From Tanytarsus gracilentus (Eukaryota; Arthropoda; Insecta; Diptera; Chironomidae), in assembly GCA_038502055.1 (NCBI GenBank), contig JAXRKN010000036.1, forward strand, positions 186,001 through 250,000: a stretch of 64,000 nucleotides of DNA. Reading direction: 5' to 3'. The notes under the pieces were generated by a model. The model saw only the letters and a program-made list of their open reading frames with translations. It searched no databases and was not told the DNA's origin. Each line of letters begins with the position of its first letter. Position 1 is the first letter of the stretch. The translations under genes and the position numbers were made by a program. This document shows, piece after piece, positions 48,001-59,349 of the stretch.

Positions 48001-48759
48001 ATAAATCATAAATATTTTATTTTAGGAAGCTAAGGATTTTTAGAAGATTTTGTTGGTAAAAAGTTTTCTCGCTTGAAGTCAAAAAAAGCTTAAACATTTC
48101 AGATCATAAAGTAACTTGACACAGGCGGATTTTTTGCCTTCATTGCTATCTTGGATCAAGGTGCTTTAGAGTTGCAAATTTATGAATTTTTTCTTTACTT
48201 CTTAATCGATTTGTATTTTTTAGAGAGAATCTTTAAAAAATTAAATTACCTCGCTTGAACTTTGTTCAGGAAAATTTTGTGGTGATCTAAAAAATCTCGA
48301 TTGACTTTTTTTAAAGCTAAATCAATGGCGGGTCCGCATCTTTCCAAATTCCATGGAACTGAATCTATGGCGATGAATAATTTTTTTTCATAAAACAAAT
48401 TTTAAAGTGCTACTCACTATCGCTTAGGTGCGATGCCATTAAAACGCCAATATTATAAACACGATACTGAATAAATATTTTGAAAAATTATTTCATTAAG
48501 AGGTTTTGAATGTTTTTTTTTGTGAACCACTTACACCATCGAGTTCCTTTTGTTGCCAGAGACTCATGCTAGGCTTCACAGTATAATTTGTAATTTCCAA
48601 TTCACTCTCATACTCAATTATATTTTCGAATGTCGCCGCCAAATTTTGATGTAAAAACGTAAAAAGAATTAATGAAAAAAATAAATTTTTCTTCTTATTG
48701 AAAGCGCTGCTGAAAAGTTTCCAATAGCATCCAAGCTGATTTAATCTTATTCGGGACAT
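42019..48759 (-). CDS. receptor guanylyl cyclase, natriuretic-peptide-receptor type
   Basis: Single-pass membrane enzyme making cGMP from GTP. Twenty-six minus-strand exons: 48759-48535, 48466-48418, 48364-48250, 46761-46683, 46646-46615, 46556-46420, 46363-46283, 46222-45840, 45783-45767, 45703-45669, 45529-45499, 45438-45281, 45202-45087, 45028-44940, 44882-44805, 44746-44657, 44460-44382, 44322-44202, 44145-44002, 43940-43562, 43498-43171, 43117-42765, 42712-42511, 42440-42418, 42360-42177, 42103-42019. Phases agree except exon 5, which has one base too many; corrected length about 1203 residues. Order: signal (about 24-40), ligand-binding domain (APVARLAAYW-like EPVARLAAYW, PIITGMGDQ), membrane helix (about 573-597), pseudokinase domain (HGKLRSSN replaces the catalytic HRD; DFG present), dimerisation coiled coil (about 923-965) and cyclase domain with FSDIVGFT, VETIGDAY, CAGVVGQKMPR and DTVNTASR. 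Metal-binding Asp pair and GTP-selecting Glu and Cys are intact. Close to the fly CG31183-type receptors; exact orthologue uncertain. Confidence 0.9.
42418..42440 (-). other. 23-nt microexon in the cyclase catalytic domain
   Basis: Encodes YCLFGDT with one base at each side, between an AAAG acceptor and a GTAATG donor. It supplies the segment just before NTASR in the catalytic domain, so skipping it shifts the frame and should abolish activity. Confidence 0.85.
45767..45783 (-). other. 17-nt microexon in the cyclase extracellular domain
   Basis: Acceptor CTCTCCAG, then ACTCTCCATGACCAAGG, then a GTAATC donor. It bridges ..AAYE and GDWTFLDVEIFQ as the residues LSMTK. Without it the frame breaks between two well-supported exons. 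Confidence 0.85.
46615..46646 (-). other. cyclase exon 5 with an apparent +1 frame error
   Basis: The exon reads YFKENVIAF and then a run of five T (46619-46623), which sets the remaining bases out of phase with exon 6. With four T the junction would read AFIGPGM, matching the FIGPG expected in this receptor family. All other junctions of the gene are in phase. Confidence 0.75.
46762..48249 (-). other. cyclase intron 3 (1488 nt)
   Basis: The only long intron of this gene; all others are below about 200 nt. A+T-rich. A 79-codon open frame (47443-47682, minus) has no splice support or similarity. No nested gene seen. Confidence 0.75.
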
Positions 48760-49342
48760 TATTATCCGAAAAAATTATTATTCAGTGAGAGAGAAAATAT
48801 TTCAGTTCACGAGAACTCTGTTAATTCATTCCTTTTTTTTACAATGACTCTTTTAAGTTTTATTGATGATGATTATACAAACACTTTTGTTTTCCACACG
48901 ATTTATCTAAACTTCAATTTGTAAGCTTAAAGATTTCTGCTCGCACACAGCAACAGGTTCTTTTCTTCACTTTCCTTCACTGTGCATCAAACTGAGATTA
49001 AAAGTTTGACATACACGTGACGTGACGCGAACCATGCAATTAAATTGACTGCTCCCGTTGATTAGAATGTCTCTATGTATAAACTGTATAATTATGCACT
49101 GTACACACAAAAATGTTTTTGTGTTTGCTAATGAAGTGTCCATTCATAAAAAAAGGCAACGAGGAATGCTATTAATAGCTCACTTCATATTAACATAAAA
49201 TCACCATAAAAATCTGCATAATTTCTTTAACCACTTAATTCAATCTGCACACTTTCCTCTCTCCTTCTTGGCACTGTGGTCACTCGCTCTCTTCCTTAGG
49301 GTTCACTTACTTTTTAACTTCACTGAAATATATCCAAATCAC
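48760..49342 (-). other. probable 5' untranslated leader of the cyclase gene
   Basis: Lies between the initiator at 49346 and the ATG at 48759. If unspliced, the leader would be nearly 590 nt. It may contain an untranslated intron; I see no coding content. Confidence 0.45.
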
Positions 49343-49379
49343 AACTGATTTTTCTCCTTGCCGCGCTGTTTCTTATATA
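49343..49379 (-). promoter_or_regulatory. core promoter (TATA plus initiator) of the cyclase gene
   Basis: On the minus strand TATATAAG (49379-49372) is followed by TCAGTT, the arthropod initiator consensus, with its A at 49346, 33 bases downstream. The pair is correctly spaced and oriented toward the cyclase ATG. Confidence 0.7.
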
Positions 49380-49823
49380 GCTGTGATACTCTATCGCAAG
49401 GAATTTTTTTTCTCTCTCACATCTTTTTTTTTCATAAACAGAGAAAATTTTATAGCATCTCTCAAGCTTACTCTCTATAAACATGTGCTTTTGATTATGC
49501 TTTCGAATGATTCCGGTGGTTTCAATGCATGACTTCGTAGAAATAAATTTAGTGGCAATTTTTAAAATTCCTTTTTAATTTTTATCCTTGACTTTTTAAT
49601 CCTGAAAAAATTATTTTTCTTCATTTAATTTAAATAATTCAATCTTTTTTTTTCAAAATTTTTATTTAACTTAATCTTTGAATAATTGCGCTGAGAAATT
49701 TATCCTGATAAATGAAAGGATAATTTCAGTGCATTGATTAATAACTTAAGATGAGTGTCGTTGAAAAAAAATTATCACTTTAATTCTTAGTTCTGGGCGA
49801 ATATATATAATATGAGATTAAGT
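49380..49823. other. spacer between the cyclase promoter and the LEPROT-like gene
   Basis: Distal promoter of the cyclase gene plus the 3' untranslated region of the gene to the right. A+T-rich with TCTC runs near 49411; no coding exon. Confidence 0.5.
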
Positions 49824-50544
49824 TTAGATTTGCCAGCCAACATCCTCCTGGAAAGCCAAAAAGAAACCAAGCAAAGTAGCGAAAACGACGATATTTCCAA
49901 GGACCGTTAAAACTGCGGCGCCTTTTGCGATTGTTCCAGCCATTGCTGTTGATGAAATTTAGAGTATAAATATCTTTATCGAGAATTATTTAAAGAACAA
50001 ACCTAAGACAATTGGCAGGCCAAATGAACTCAAAACAATTCCTATCGTAAGAAAAATTGCCAATTCCAAGCATGATGAGTTATCATAATTTTGCCGTTTT
50101 GAAATCATCGTTGGTATAGGCGCGGCCAGGTAAAACAGCACTGTAAAGAATGGCCACCATTGACTAGAATATAAAGTTTCCATAAGTATGAATATAATTT
50201 TAAATATTTGAAAAAATTAACGGACTTACTTATAAGCTGGAAGAGCACAGGCTAAAATAAGGAACGTCACTCCAATGGATCCGAAAAATGCAAGTGCAAT
50301 AAGACTAAAAATAAATAATTCTATTTAATTCCCGAGAATTTTATTTAAATAAAATATACTCACGCTATTTGTTTACATTGATTGAAAAAAAGAAAAAGAA
50401 AAATGAAAATAATGTTATTAATTGATGTCTGAAGGTGCTTTAAAACAGTTCCTTTCTTTCGTAAGAATCAAAAATATTTGATGATTCATTATTTTAATCA
50501 ATTAAAGATCTATAAATCCGAAAATTACCTTTCAACCCAGCCAT
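49824..50544 (-). CDS. LEPROT: LEPROT / Vps55-family endosomal membrane protein
   Basis: Small four-helix membrane protein of endosomes that acts in late-endosome-to-vacuole/lysosome sorting (Vps55 in yeast) and controls receptor surface levels (LEPROT in mammals). Exons on the minus strand: 50544-50529 (MAGLK plus one base), 50364 (one base), 50304-50230, 50163-50003 and 49945-49824, giving 124 residues against about 131 in mammals. Visible landmarks: MAGLKALIALAFFGSIG, WWPFFTVLFYLAAPIPTMIS, the charged loop SKRQNYDNSS, LELAIFLTIGIVLSSFGLPI, and the last helix GNIVVFATLLGFFLAF. The frame closes only if the single base at 50364 is used as an exon, which restores the conserved KALIAL; see the finding. 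An alternative donor inside the ATG exon would give MAGLIALAF without it. Family identification is firm; the exact first junction needs transcripts. Confidence 0.9.
50364..50364 (-). other. LEPROT: predicted single-nucleotide exon
   Basis: Minus-strand sequence is a long pyrimidine tract, then AAACAAATAG, the single base C, then GTGAGTATA. The C joins G (exon 1) and T (exon 3) to make GCT, the Ala of the conserved KAL. The flanking introns would be 164 and 59 nt. Confidence 0.65.
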
Positions 50545-50795
50545 TTTTTGTTCTCTCCGACTTTTATGGTTTAAGTGTTAATTTGGCAGTCCTTTTTGAT
50601 CACTCCAGTATCCCTGCACCTTTAACTGTTTAATAAACTATAATTACTGCTCAACAACCATCTCAAAAAAGTAATTTCAATTAAATTGCAAAATATTTAC
50701 CAAATGTTTTTTTTTCTTTTGTTAAACTCAAAGTTTTGTACCCACAAAAAATCATCTAGTCAGCCATTCGAATTCAAATCGCCGCAAACGTTCAA
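50545..50795. promoter_or_regulatory. shared divergent promoter region
   Basis: Only 251 bases separate the ATGs of the LEPROT-like gene (minus) and the HAUS3-like gene (plus). Both 5' untranslated leaders and both promoters must lie here. No TATA box is evident, as expected for housekeeping genes. Confidence 0.6.
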
Positions 50796-52687
50796 ATGGA
50801 TTCAAAAATATTAAAATTATTGGGTAATTTTTACTTTTTTAAGCACTTCAAATAGATCTTAATCGTTTAATTTTCCACAATTTAAGATGCTAACGAAAAA
50901 AACAAGTGGATAATCGAAGATGCAAGCTTGTTTTTTACGTGGATTACCAACAATTTAGATTCATCGAATATTCTTACTGAAAAAGAATTTTCGACTTATA
51001 AAGAACTTCCGGAAGCATCAGAAGAAGATCTCGTACAGCAGCTCCGTGATATCGAGTATGAGTTTCCAGGTTTTTTCTCAATAACCGAACATGATTTAAT
51101 TGAGAAAGAAAAAGAAGCGACGATGCTGGAAGAAGAGATGATTGAAAGAAGCGATCGAATGATCAGAATGGAGGAGTTTGAGAGAAATGAGCTCAAAGCA
51201 CTTGCACGAATTGAAAAGGAGAAAATTGAAAGTGATCTCGAGATTCAATTTTTGACCGAGGGCATAACTAAAAAAATAGAAAAGCTCGAGAGTTTACGAA
51301 AGAGCAATGCCAGTAAAATTGAAGCATCGAATAAGCACTTGCTGGTAAGTGCTTTAACTAAATGCATGAATGACTTATTAATATTAATTTAATTGTAGCA
51401 ATCAAAGTCAGCATTCATGTATCAAATGCCATCGGAAAAATATCTTAACAACATGAACACCTATTGCATGAATTTAAATGTCTTTATGAGACAGAATCTC
51501 AACATTAGAAAAATGAATGAGGCACCAATTTTTCATGAGACTGAACATATTTCAGCATTAACCAAGGAGAGGAATAAGATTATTGAACTGGAGGGAAAGC
51601 TTTTGGAAAGTGATTTAAATGTTGCTGGGCTCAAGTATGCCCTGGAGAAAATTGATAGCTTTTTAACGTTATTCAAGCCAAACATCTTAGAAACTAATCT
51701 AATAGTCGGTGATTGGACACAGGAAGAGGAACTTTTAAGGGAGCAATATGAAGTCGCATTACAAGAGCTCCAAATGCTCACTCGTCAACAGTCTCAATCT
51801 TCACAAATACTCGATGATTTTGGAAAAAAGAAGCAAGCTCAAAACATGTAAGATAACTTTAGCTCATACATATTATTTAAAAAATGCTATGTATTTTTAG
51901 AGAGATTTTAAAGAAATTGACACATGCTCAAATAATAACTGACGATGTCGCCTCTATTTGCTGTGCTTTATGGACTGCATCGCAACTCGATAGTAAGCGT
52001 TTGGAGAATCGTGTTGATAACAGCGAGGAAACTGAAAATAATTCCTATGAATGCAGAAAGAGAATTTGTCAGCTGGAACGATTCATTAAAAACGACTCAA
52101 AAAATTCCTTCGACAAGGCCATGCTCAGATCTCTTAAAGATATATTAAGAAAACATCTGTCATTAAATACCGAGAAACTTTCAACTGTTGAGTCGTGTGT
52201 CGGAGAAATTTTGAGTTTTCAAGAGCACTTGAATGTGTTGGTGAACTCAATTGTCGATCAAAAATACCTCGCACGTACAAAAAATGCCATTAAGGATATG
52301 TATGATAATTTAACGTTTTTTAAACTTCCTCTTCATATTTTTCATTTTTTTAGTGATTTACAAATTTCGAAGCTCAAACCGTACATTTACAAGGGTCCAC
52401 TCAACAAGCCATCCCTCTATGATTCATCATTTTTCACTCAAATAAATCAAAAAGGTAATCGTAAGAAAGAGCTAGAAGCGCAGTGGCAAGAGATAAAGAC
52501 ACAATATCAAAAAAACATCAGCATTCCGTTCAATGATGATAAATTTCATAGAATGAAGGAGCTTCTCAGCACTTGGTTCCTCACAGAGCCTCGCAAGGTT
52601 ATTTTAGCTATTAAAGAAGTTCAATCGAAAGCAGCGGAAATCGGAAGCTCGAGCTATAAGGCTCTCAACGTAACTATTCAAAAATAA
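50796..52687 (+). CDS. dgt3: HAUS3 / dgt3-like augmin complex subunit
   Basis: Augmin binds existing spindle microtubules and recruits gamma-tubulin for branching nucleation in mitosis; subunit 3 belongs to its core. Four exons, 50796-50823, 50887-51344, 51399-51847 and 51901-52687, join in phase to 573 residues, close to the roughly 600 of the family. The N-terminal region (KWIIEDASLFFTWI..NLDSSNILTEKEFSTYKEL) resembles the HAUS3 start, where a WF/WI pair is followed by NVLSERELEAF. Long charged coiled-coil segments follow (about 70-165 and 230-300). The IVGDWTQEEELL segment corresponds to the VGDFDLQ region of HAUS3, and the C-terminal third is again helical. There is no signal or membrane segment. 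The family is fast evolving, so the call rests on a few motifs, the length and the coiled-coil architecture. Confidence 0.72.
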
Positions 52688-53212
52688 ATTATAATCTCAT
52701 GCAGATTTAAAAGGGTCATTCTTTTCCAAGACCATATTTTTTTTTATTTCTCTTAAGTATTGTGAAAAAATATTCAATTTAGCACTGTAAAATCGATTAG
52801 AGTTTGAATACAAGAATCAATTTTCAATATTTCGAAAAAAAGCAATCTAACATATATCAAAAATATTTTACTTTTTTAAGCTTCGCTGAATTTAAATCAC
52901 AAATTATTGTTCATATGAAAAAAAATTCTTCGTTCTTTTAGAAAGATGGAAATAGATAAATATGCAAAATAATATAGATAGAAAAGTATTAAAATGACGC
53001 AAAAGTATATGTTTGACACGTTTTTAGTAATTGATATCATTGGCCATATTTTTTTTCATCTGAACTCGCTCGATTAGTGATAATTTTATCATTCAGATGA
53101 ATTTAAATTGTTTTCACATGTAAAAAATGCTCGCAGAGAGAGAATATGAAATTTAATGGATGTAAATGATTTTTGCACTCGTGAGTGTCCACGGGCATAT
53201 GCGATTTAAGAT
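52688..53212. other. convergent 3' regions of the HAUS3-like gene and cib
   Basis: A+T-rich, with no coding content. The two genes converge here, so both 3' untranslated regions share these 525 bases. Confidence 0.6.
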
Positions 53213-54339
53213 TTAAGCGGCTTTCTCCTGATCGATAACTTCTTTGGTTGGCAATGAATTTTTCTCTTGAGTCTCAGTTTGCTTCAATGATGTTCTTTGG
53301 AATCCTTCAATGCCATTCATCAAATCATGTTGGGTCTTTTCTTGTTGAATTACTAAAAATCAAATGAATTTTTTTAATTACGTTGAAATTTCAAATTTTA
53401 CATGCAACACACACACAAAAATAAATAAAAGCACATTTTTAGTTTAAGCAACAAACCTTCATTTGGTGGCAATGGATTCTTCTCAGTTGTTTCTGTATGT
53501 TTCATCGAAGCCTTATCGAAATGTTCAACGCCCGAAATCAAATCATTGTGAGCCTTTTCAGCTAACACAGCTTTAATTTTTTTTTATCGACAAAAAGCAA
53601 AAGCAAATAAAATTAAGTGCATAAAAAAAATTCGCAGTGCATTATCATGCAATAAGCTGCTTCTTGAATGCATGCAAAGATTAAAATAAAAATTAACTTA
53701 CCATCCTTATCGGGCAATGGGTTCTTCTCTTGAGTTTCGGTGTGTCTCAACTTGGTTGAGTCGAAACCCTCAATATCCGAAGAGATTTTATGAGCTTTCT
53801 CCATTTTAACATCTAAAAAGTATTTTCAGTTTAATGTCGAGTGAAATATGATCATCATGATCACATGCAATGTGCTGAAAAGTTCTTTCAACCTTAATTT
53901 CATATGCATTTCATTAAGACTTAAGCCAAACATGTTTATCTACAAGAATTTATAATTTTGTGGATCAGTGAAGCATTTTGGAGAGAAAGAGAAGAAAAAA
54001 CGATTCATAATTAATTTTCTCGCTCATGAAATTTTGCTTAAAATGAAATTTTTTATCGTTTTTTTTTCTTCTATGAAATCATAATGGATCTTCCTCACAT
54101 ATATGCACATGAGTCAACACCGCAAAGTATGCATGATAAAATAAATATTTAAATTAAAAAAAATGAAAGTCGCATGAATATTTAATTCTTAAAATTGGTG
54201 ACTCACCTTCAGCCGTTGGAAGTACACATTTCTCTTCAGTGCTGGCGTTTTTCAAATTTTTCGGTGAGAAGCTTTCGAGTTGACTCTTCAAATCCATGTC
54301 AACTTTTGGCAAATCTTTCAATGCTACTGGTGAAGCCAT
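53213..54339 (-). CDS. cib: Ciboulot, multi-repeat beta-thymosin actin-binding protein
   Basis: Binds actin monomers and, unlike single-repeat beta-thymosins, promotes filament growth at barbed ends like profilin; in flies it is needed for brain remodelling at metamorphosis. Four minus-strand exons, 54339-54207, 53812-53702, 53570-53457 and 53352-53213, join in phase to 165 residues. Each exon carries one repeat: LKNASTEEK, LRHTETQEKNPLP, MKHTETTEKNPLP and LKQTETQEKNSLP. Each repeat is preceded by an amphipathic actin-binding helix (EKAHKISSDIEGF and similar). The start MASPVALKDLPKV matches fly Cib; a longer upstream open frame to 54528 lacks similarity and was not used. Fly Cib has three repeats and about 129 residues, so this gene has one more. 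The chain ends in EVIDQEKAA, as in the fly protein. Confidence 0.94.
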
Positions 54340-57300
54340 CTTTTTAAATTGAGAATACTTTTTTTTATTGCGAAACTGCTTAAAGTTGAGCTTCCAGTGG
54401 AATGACCAAAAGACTGTAGAAAAAAGAGTTATGAAAAGAGAAATGAAGTTTAAACTGAAATCGGTTGTACGTGAAACGAATATAATGCAACAAATAGCCT
54501 TATTTGGTAAAATTATTACTAAAGTCATAAATGACTGTATTCAGCCTTCAATGGCAGACGACAACAAGCAGTAGCTTTGTGCATTTCTTGATCATAAATA
54601 GTCCGTACGCATTAAATAAAGTTCTAGGCATTCGATTTAAATTTATTTTTTTTGCATATTTTATATTTCTCGCGATTTCTAATTTGAACTCGCTCGCAAA
54701 TTGTGTGGGAATAGAAAGCACCAAAAAAGGCATCTTGAAAATCTTAATCGGAAGTCTGTCTTGCCGACGACAAGTTCAATGTTCTCAAAAACTATAAAAA
54801 AAAATTCTGAAGAAATTTCTCTTCTAGCGAGAGAAAAAGTGTGCGAGCAAATTTTATTGATTTTTCAGCATGCATATAGCCGGTGCATTTCCTGTGCTTG
54901 TCTGGCATTTGGGAAATTTTGTTATTGTATTTGGTGAGTTGCGCAAATTTTCGCCGGTTTATTGTGACGTTCGTCTAAGACTCTCTCTCTCTAGAGAGAT
55001 TTCGGGGTTATATCAAAAATTGAATTTTTGTTTTGTGGATTTTTTCATGAATGTTTCACGACCCCTTTTTTGATTTAATAGAAACTCGTGACTCATCCAT
55101 CCTTTCATTATTGGAAAATCCACAATAGTTACCCTAAATTAACGAACTCATAGGATACACGACGCACAACATAGACGCCGCAATTATTTTATGCATGCTA
55201 AAATGAAGGAAATCACCTTATTTGGTATTCCATGAATTAAATATCACACAAATTGAAAAATATAAAACATGTAACCATGCATTAATCATCTACGTTCATC
55301 GCTCGTTAGAGTCTATTTTTGAAACCGTATGCTTCGTCATTAATGCGCGAAGACAACTGCAAATTTTCAACGGATAATTTATATTTTTTACGAAAACCAA
55401 ACTATATTTTAGCGTTGTGTCACGTCGGCACATTATGCAGGCCGAACATGAGTTAAATGAACCGCAGATTGAGGTTTTTGCAAAAATCGTTGATGTGTGA
55501 CGTCTGAATCATTCAATTGAGAGGAGAAAATATTTTAAAACTTTCACTCATGGACAAATAATTATTTTTTCCGTATTTTTTTGGAATTTATTTAAAACTG
55601 ACCATAAATTTGGATTTCAGTCAGGAAGGAAGCTATTCATTTTTTTAAAGCTGATCATTAAAAAATTCTTATGGACAGGTTTTGAGTATTGTCATTTCTT
55701 TAAACTTTACCTACATATGTGCTCTGACACAAAGGAGAGTTCAAGGAGAACAGCATTCCAAGTTTATATATTTTTTTTTTAAAAATTATTTTTTCTCCTC
55801 TCACTCTCAGTCATCTTCATTTTATTTTATTCATCGCACGATTAAATGGCATTAAATTAGCAAATGTGAACATTTTAAAAGTTATCGTGTCGAGTGCAAA
55901 ATGAATTTTCTTCAGAAATTTTTCCAATAATTATTATCAACACACACGATGGAATGATAAGCGAAATTTTATTGCTAAAGAAGATAAGAAATGCAATTCG
56001 ACGCTATTTTGATTCCTGACTCACCCAAAAAAATAGATTTACGGTATTTACTTTCGGTTTATTTTATATGGGAATGGTGAGACTCTATACAAAACATCCG
56101 TTGTAGATAACTGACCAGAATTTAATTTCTATATATTCATTGTCTCGATGCATGACAATTTACGCTCATGTTCTATTAACTTTTAGATGAATCATTCGAT
56201 AGATATTCTAATCAAGCAGTTTTTTCTCTACAAATACTATGAAAAATTATTTTACATGCACAAGTCTCTGATGGAATTATTTAAAATGTCTGTACCCGAC
56301 AGTTTTGTGAGATTTCTCTTAGATTCTATCAAAAGAACAGCAAACTTTCAAAATCGCCCCCTAGAAAAATACTTTGAAGTGCTTCCCATGCTACAACATT
56401 CTTGCTAACAAGTATTTGATAATGCATCGCATAGAAAGAGATAAATTTATGAAACTTTTCCTTTCTAAATTGTTTTTTATAGTTTAACAAGCAACTCTGC
56501 AAAAATCATTGACTTTGTACGTTCTCAAATACGATGATGATGATGATTATAAGAAGAACGATGGCAAAGGAGAAGAAGAAAGAGTTAAGACGGCATTGTT
56601 ACCGGTTGAGTGTATAAGAGAGAGAGAGAATTATGGATCACACAATGGCTTATGCTTGCTTCTTAACACACCTCACCCATCGCCAATTAATACATGCGTA
56701 TTTTGTTGATTAAATATTTACGAGAGAGAAGAAAAAAAATCACAAAAGAAGATTCGTGATTAAAATTAAGAATGCAGACAAGTGTAAAAGAGAGGTTCTT
56801 AAGTAATTAGGGGAACCTTCCTCGCGCTTCTGTACTGCCAATTAATTTTCCCCGACTCTTATTAATTCCATAAAAAATAAGAGATAATTAATTGAATTAT
56901 GTATAATCGTGTGGAGAAGGGGAGTTGGTATGAATAATGACACATTCTCAGTCATTGCACTGATGGTCGTGAATGTGTGTGGGTGTTTCAAAATTTATTT
57001 ATAGTCTGCACAAATTTTGTGATTCTAGTTTTCTTTTAATTGAAGAATTTAGATGCTAGTATCCCTAATTTATGGAACACCCTCCATTGATCAATGTATT
57101 CTTCTTAATTATAATCTCCAGGACTTAATGACTCATTCATCAAGCTCGTTTTACTACAAGCACTTTGTTTTCGTGTTATCAATCGAGTTTAATGTAATTA
57201 TGGAAATTTTAAAACAAGGGACTTTGATAAAAAGGCGAGTTTGTTCCACATGTGTGATGAAGAACAATGAAGAAAGAAAGAAAGTTGTGTGTCGAATATA

Positions 57301-58371
57301 AAATAAAAAGGGTTTGGTTCAACGGCCGAATTGCTGTTTCTTTTTGGGTGCTTACACTTTTTAAAAAAAAATTGTGCAAAATAAATTTCTCTTTTTATTT
57401 TCAATTCCGAAAATTAGTAAACGATGCGAAAAGAATTTTCCACTTGAAATTTTGCCGACGTTGAAGAACTCTCTGAATTTTTTAGTTTTTTTTTCTACTT
57501 GTTGTTGTTGCCCGCAATTGGGCTTGCCGGCTTCTTATTTTCCGTTTTTGCGAATTTTTTCAATAAAATTATGCAAATGCAGCATGTATACTCACCTAGT
57601 TTTTTTTAATACGTTTTTAACACACAAAAGATTGACCAAAGACAGTTTATGATTGATTAATTTGCTTGTTAAAAAACTTCAAAGTGAAACTGGATAAATT
57701 TTACTGTTCGTGTAAACTCTTCGAAGACCGATGAACGACTGATGCTCTCAATATCCATTCGTTAGCTCTCTTACTCCTTACTTTATTTTTTAACGGTTGG
57801 CAGGAAATTGAATTAATTTTAAAAATGTACGAAAATTATTAAGTGGGCGTTTGGAAATAAAATTCTATAATTTAAAATTAATTTTATTTTTAGAATAATT
57901 TACAAAATTATAAATGTTTTTTAATGCATGCATGGATTTAAAATTAAAGATTTTGAATTTTTTTCATAAAATATGCTAGTACTCCATCTTGAATTTTCGA
58001 TCATTGCCAAGAATGGAAAATTACTAATCAAAAATTAAAATAATTAAAAAAATAGATTTTAACCTCAAATAATTACGCTTTTAAAGCTTAAAAATTAGAT
58101 TTAAATTACAAACACAAAAGCAAGTTAAATGTAAATTTTGTAATTGCCCATCCCTGCATCAAACTCGAATTTTCGAGCAAAATCATTAAAGTTCATCGCA
58201 GGAGTCATTGAAGAAAAAAAGATTATAAAGTTGGAAGTGAATAAGTAAAGACGATAGTAAAATTTTTAAAGTGAGAAAAATAATACGGAAAACCACAAAT
58301 TCATATCAGAAATACAACAAAGAGTTAAATTAAAATTCATTGAGTCAAAAGACATTGAAAAATTATCAAAA
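54340..58371. other. 4 kb noncoding stretch between cib and the TMBIM pair
   Basis: It should contain the cib promoter and untranslated exons on the left and the first TMBIM promoter on the right, but no TATA/initiator pair convinced me. A self-complementary CTCTCTCTCTAGAGAGA lies near 54985. Several short open frames (for example 56187-56408 and 57053-57301) show no similarity, splice sites or codon pattern and were not called. Confidence 0.5.
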
Positions 58372-59349
58372 ATGGGTATGTTAATTAGATTTAGTTAAAA
58401 AGAAAAGTCTAGAAAAAGTTTTAATGTTTGCTTTTTAAAATTTATCACGTACAGACACACAATACGAAAGTCGTAACTACGGCTGGTCAAATGACTTTAA
58501 GTCATCTTCAAAAGACGATTCTTATACAAATTTTGCATTTAGTTCGTCTACAATCAGAAATGGATTTATTCAAAAAGTCTTCTCGATCGTCGCTGTAAGT
58601 TTATAAAAAAATACTTTCATCATTATTTGAAATAATTTCATGATAAAACTACGTGTCTTTATAAGCATGACCTTGAATTTGTTTAACAAGAAATATTTTT
58701 TTTTCAGGTTCAATTGGCTATTACCGTAGCATTCATTGCCCTTTTCCAATTTCACGATGGAGCATTACTCTATGCTTACAATAACACATGGATGTTAAAC
58801 TTAGCAATGATATCGACATTGGCACTCACCCTCCTCATGAGCTTCTCAACGAGCGTTCGTCGTGAGGCACCAATGAACTATTTTATTCTTGGCCTGTATA
58901 CCGTTTGCCAGGGATTTCTAGTTGGACTCGTTGCAAGCTTCTATGAGATCGACGAAGTATTTTATGCAATCATAATGACCGCCGCAATCACCTTTGGGCT
59001 CGCAATGTATGCAACAACTACAAAAGAGGATTTTACCATGAAGGGTGGCATGCTTATGTCAGCGATCATGGCACTTTCAGTTGGCTCATTAATCTCCATC
59101 TTCTATCGCGGTGAATTGTTTATGCTTATTTTGTCTATTGGAGGCGCTGCTGTCTTCAGCATGTACATCATCTATGACCTGCAAATGATTATGGGCGATA
59201 GAAAATTGTCAATCTCACCCGAGGAATATGTTTTCGCTGCACTCACACTGTATGTCGACATTATTCGTATTTTTATGGAGCTTTTGAAAATTTTACGCTA
59301 CATCAATGATCAGAACCAGAATAGCCAACGAAAGAAGAAGAGAAATTAA
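58372..59349 (+). CDS. TMBIM / Lifeguard-family multi-pass membrane protein
   Basis: Member of the Bax-inhibitor-1 (TMBIM) family, whose members conduct or regulate calcium in ER, Golgi or endosomal membranes and restrain cell death. Exons 58372-58375 (only ATG plus one base), 58455-58594 and 58708-59349 join in phase to 261 residues. A polar N-terminus of about 45 residues, without the proline-rich repeats of the neighbour, is followed by seven hydrophobic segments. Family landmarks are RNGFIQKVFSIVAVQL at the first helix, SVRREAPMNY, FSMYIIYDLQMIMGD and SPEEYVFAALTLYVDII near the C-terminus, including the conserved acidic residues of the pore. The tail is basic (RKKKRN), which could act as an ER-retention signal. 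It lies head to tail with Nmda1, so the pair probably arose by tandem duplication. Which fly TMBIM gene is the orthologue is unclear. Confidence 0.9.

Noticed and set aside
50529..50544. Alternative LEPROT donor GG|GTTGAA in exon 1, avoiding the 1-nt exon
   Set aside because: It keeps the frame but deletes the conserved Lys-Ala and uses a weaker donor than GTAATT; kept only as the main rival hypothesis.
54340..54528. N-terminal extension of Ciboulot
   Set aside because: The longer open frame lacks similarity, whereas MASPVALKDLPKV at 54339 matches the known start of the family.
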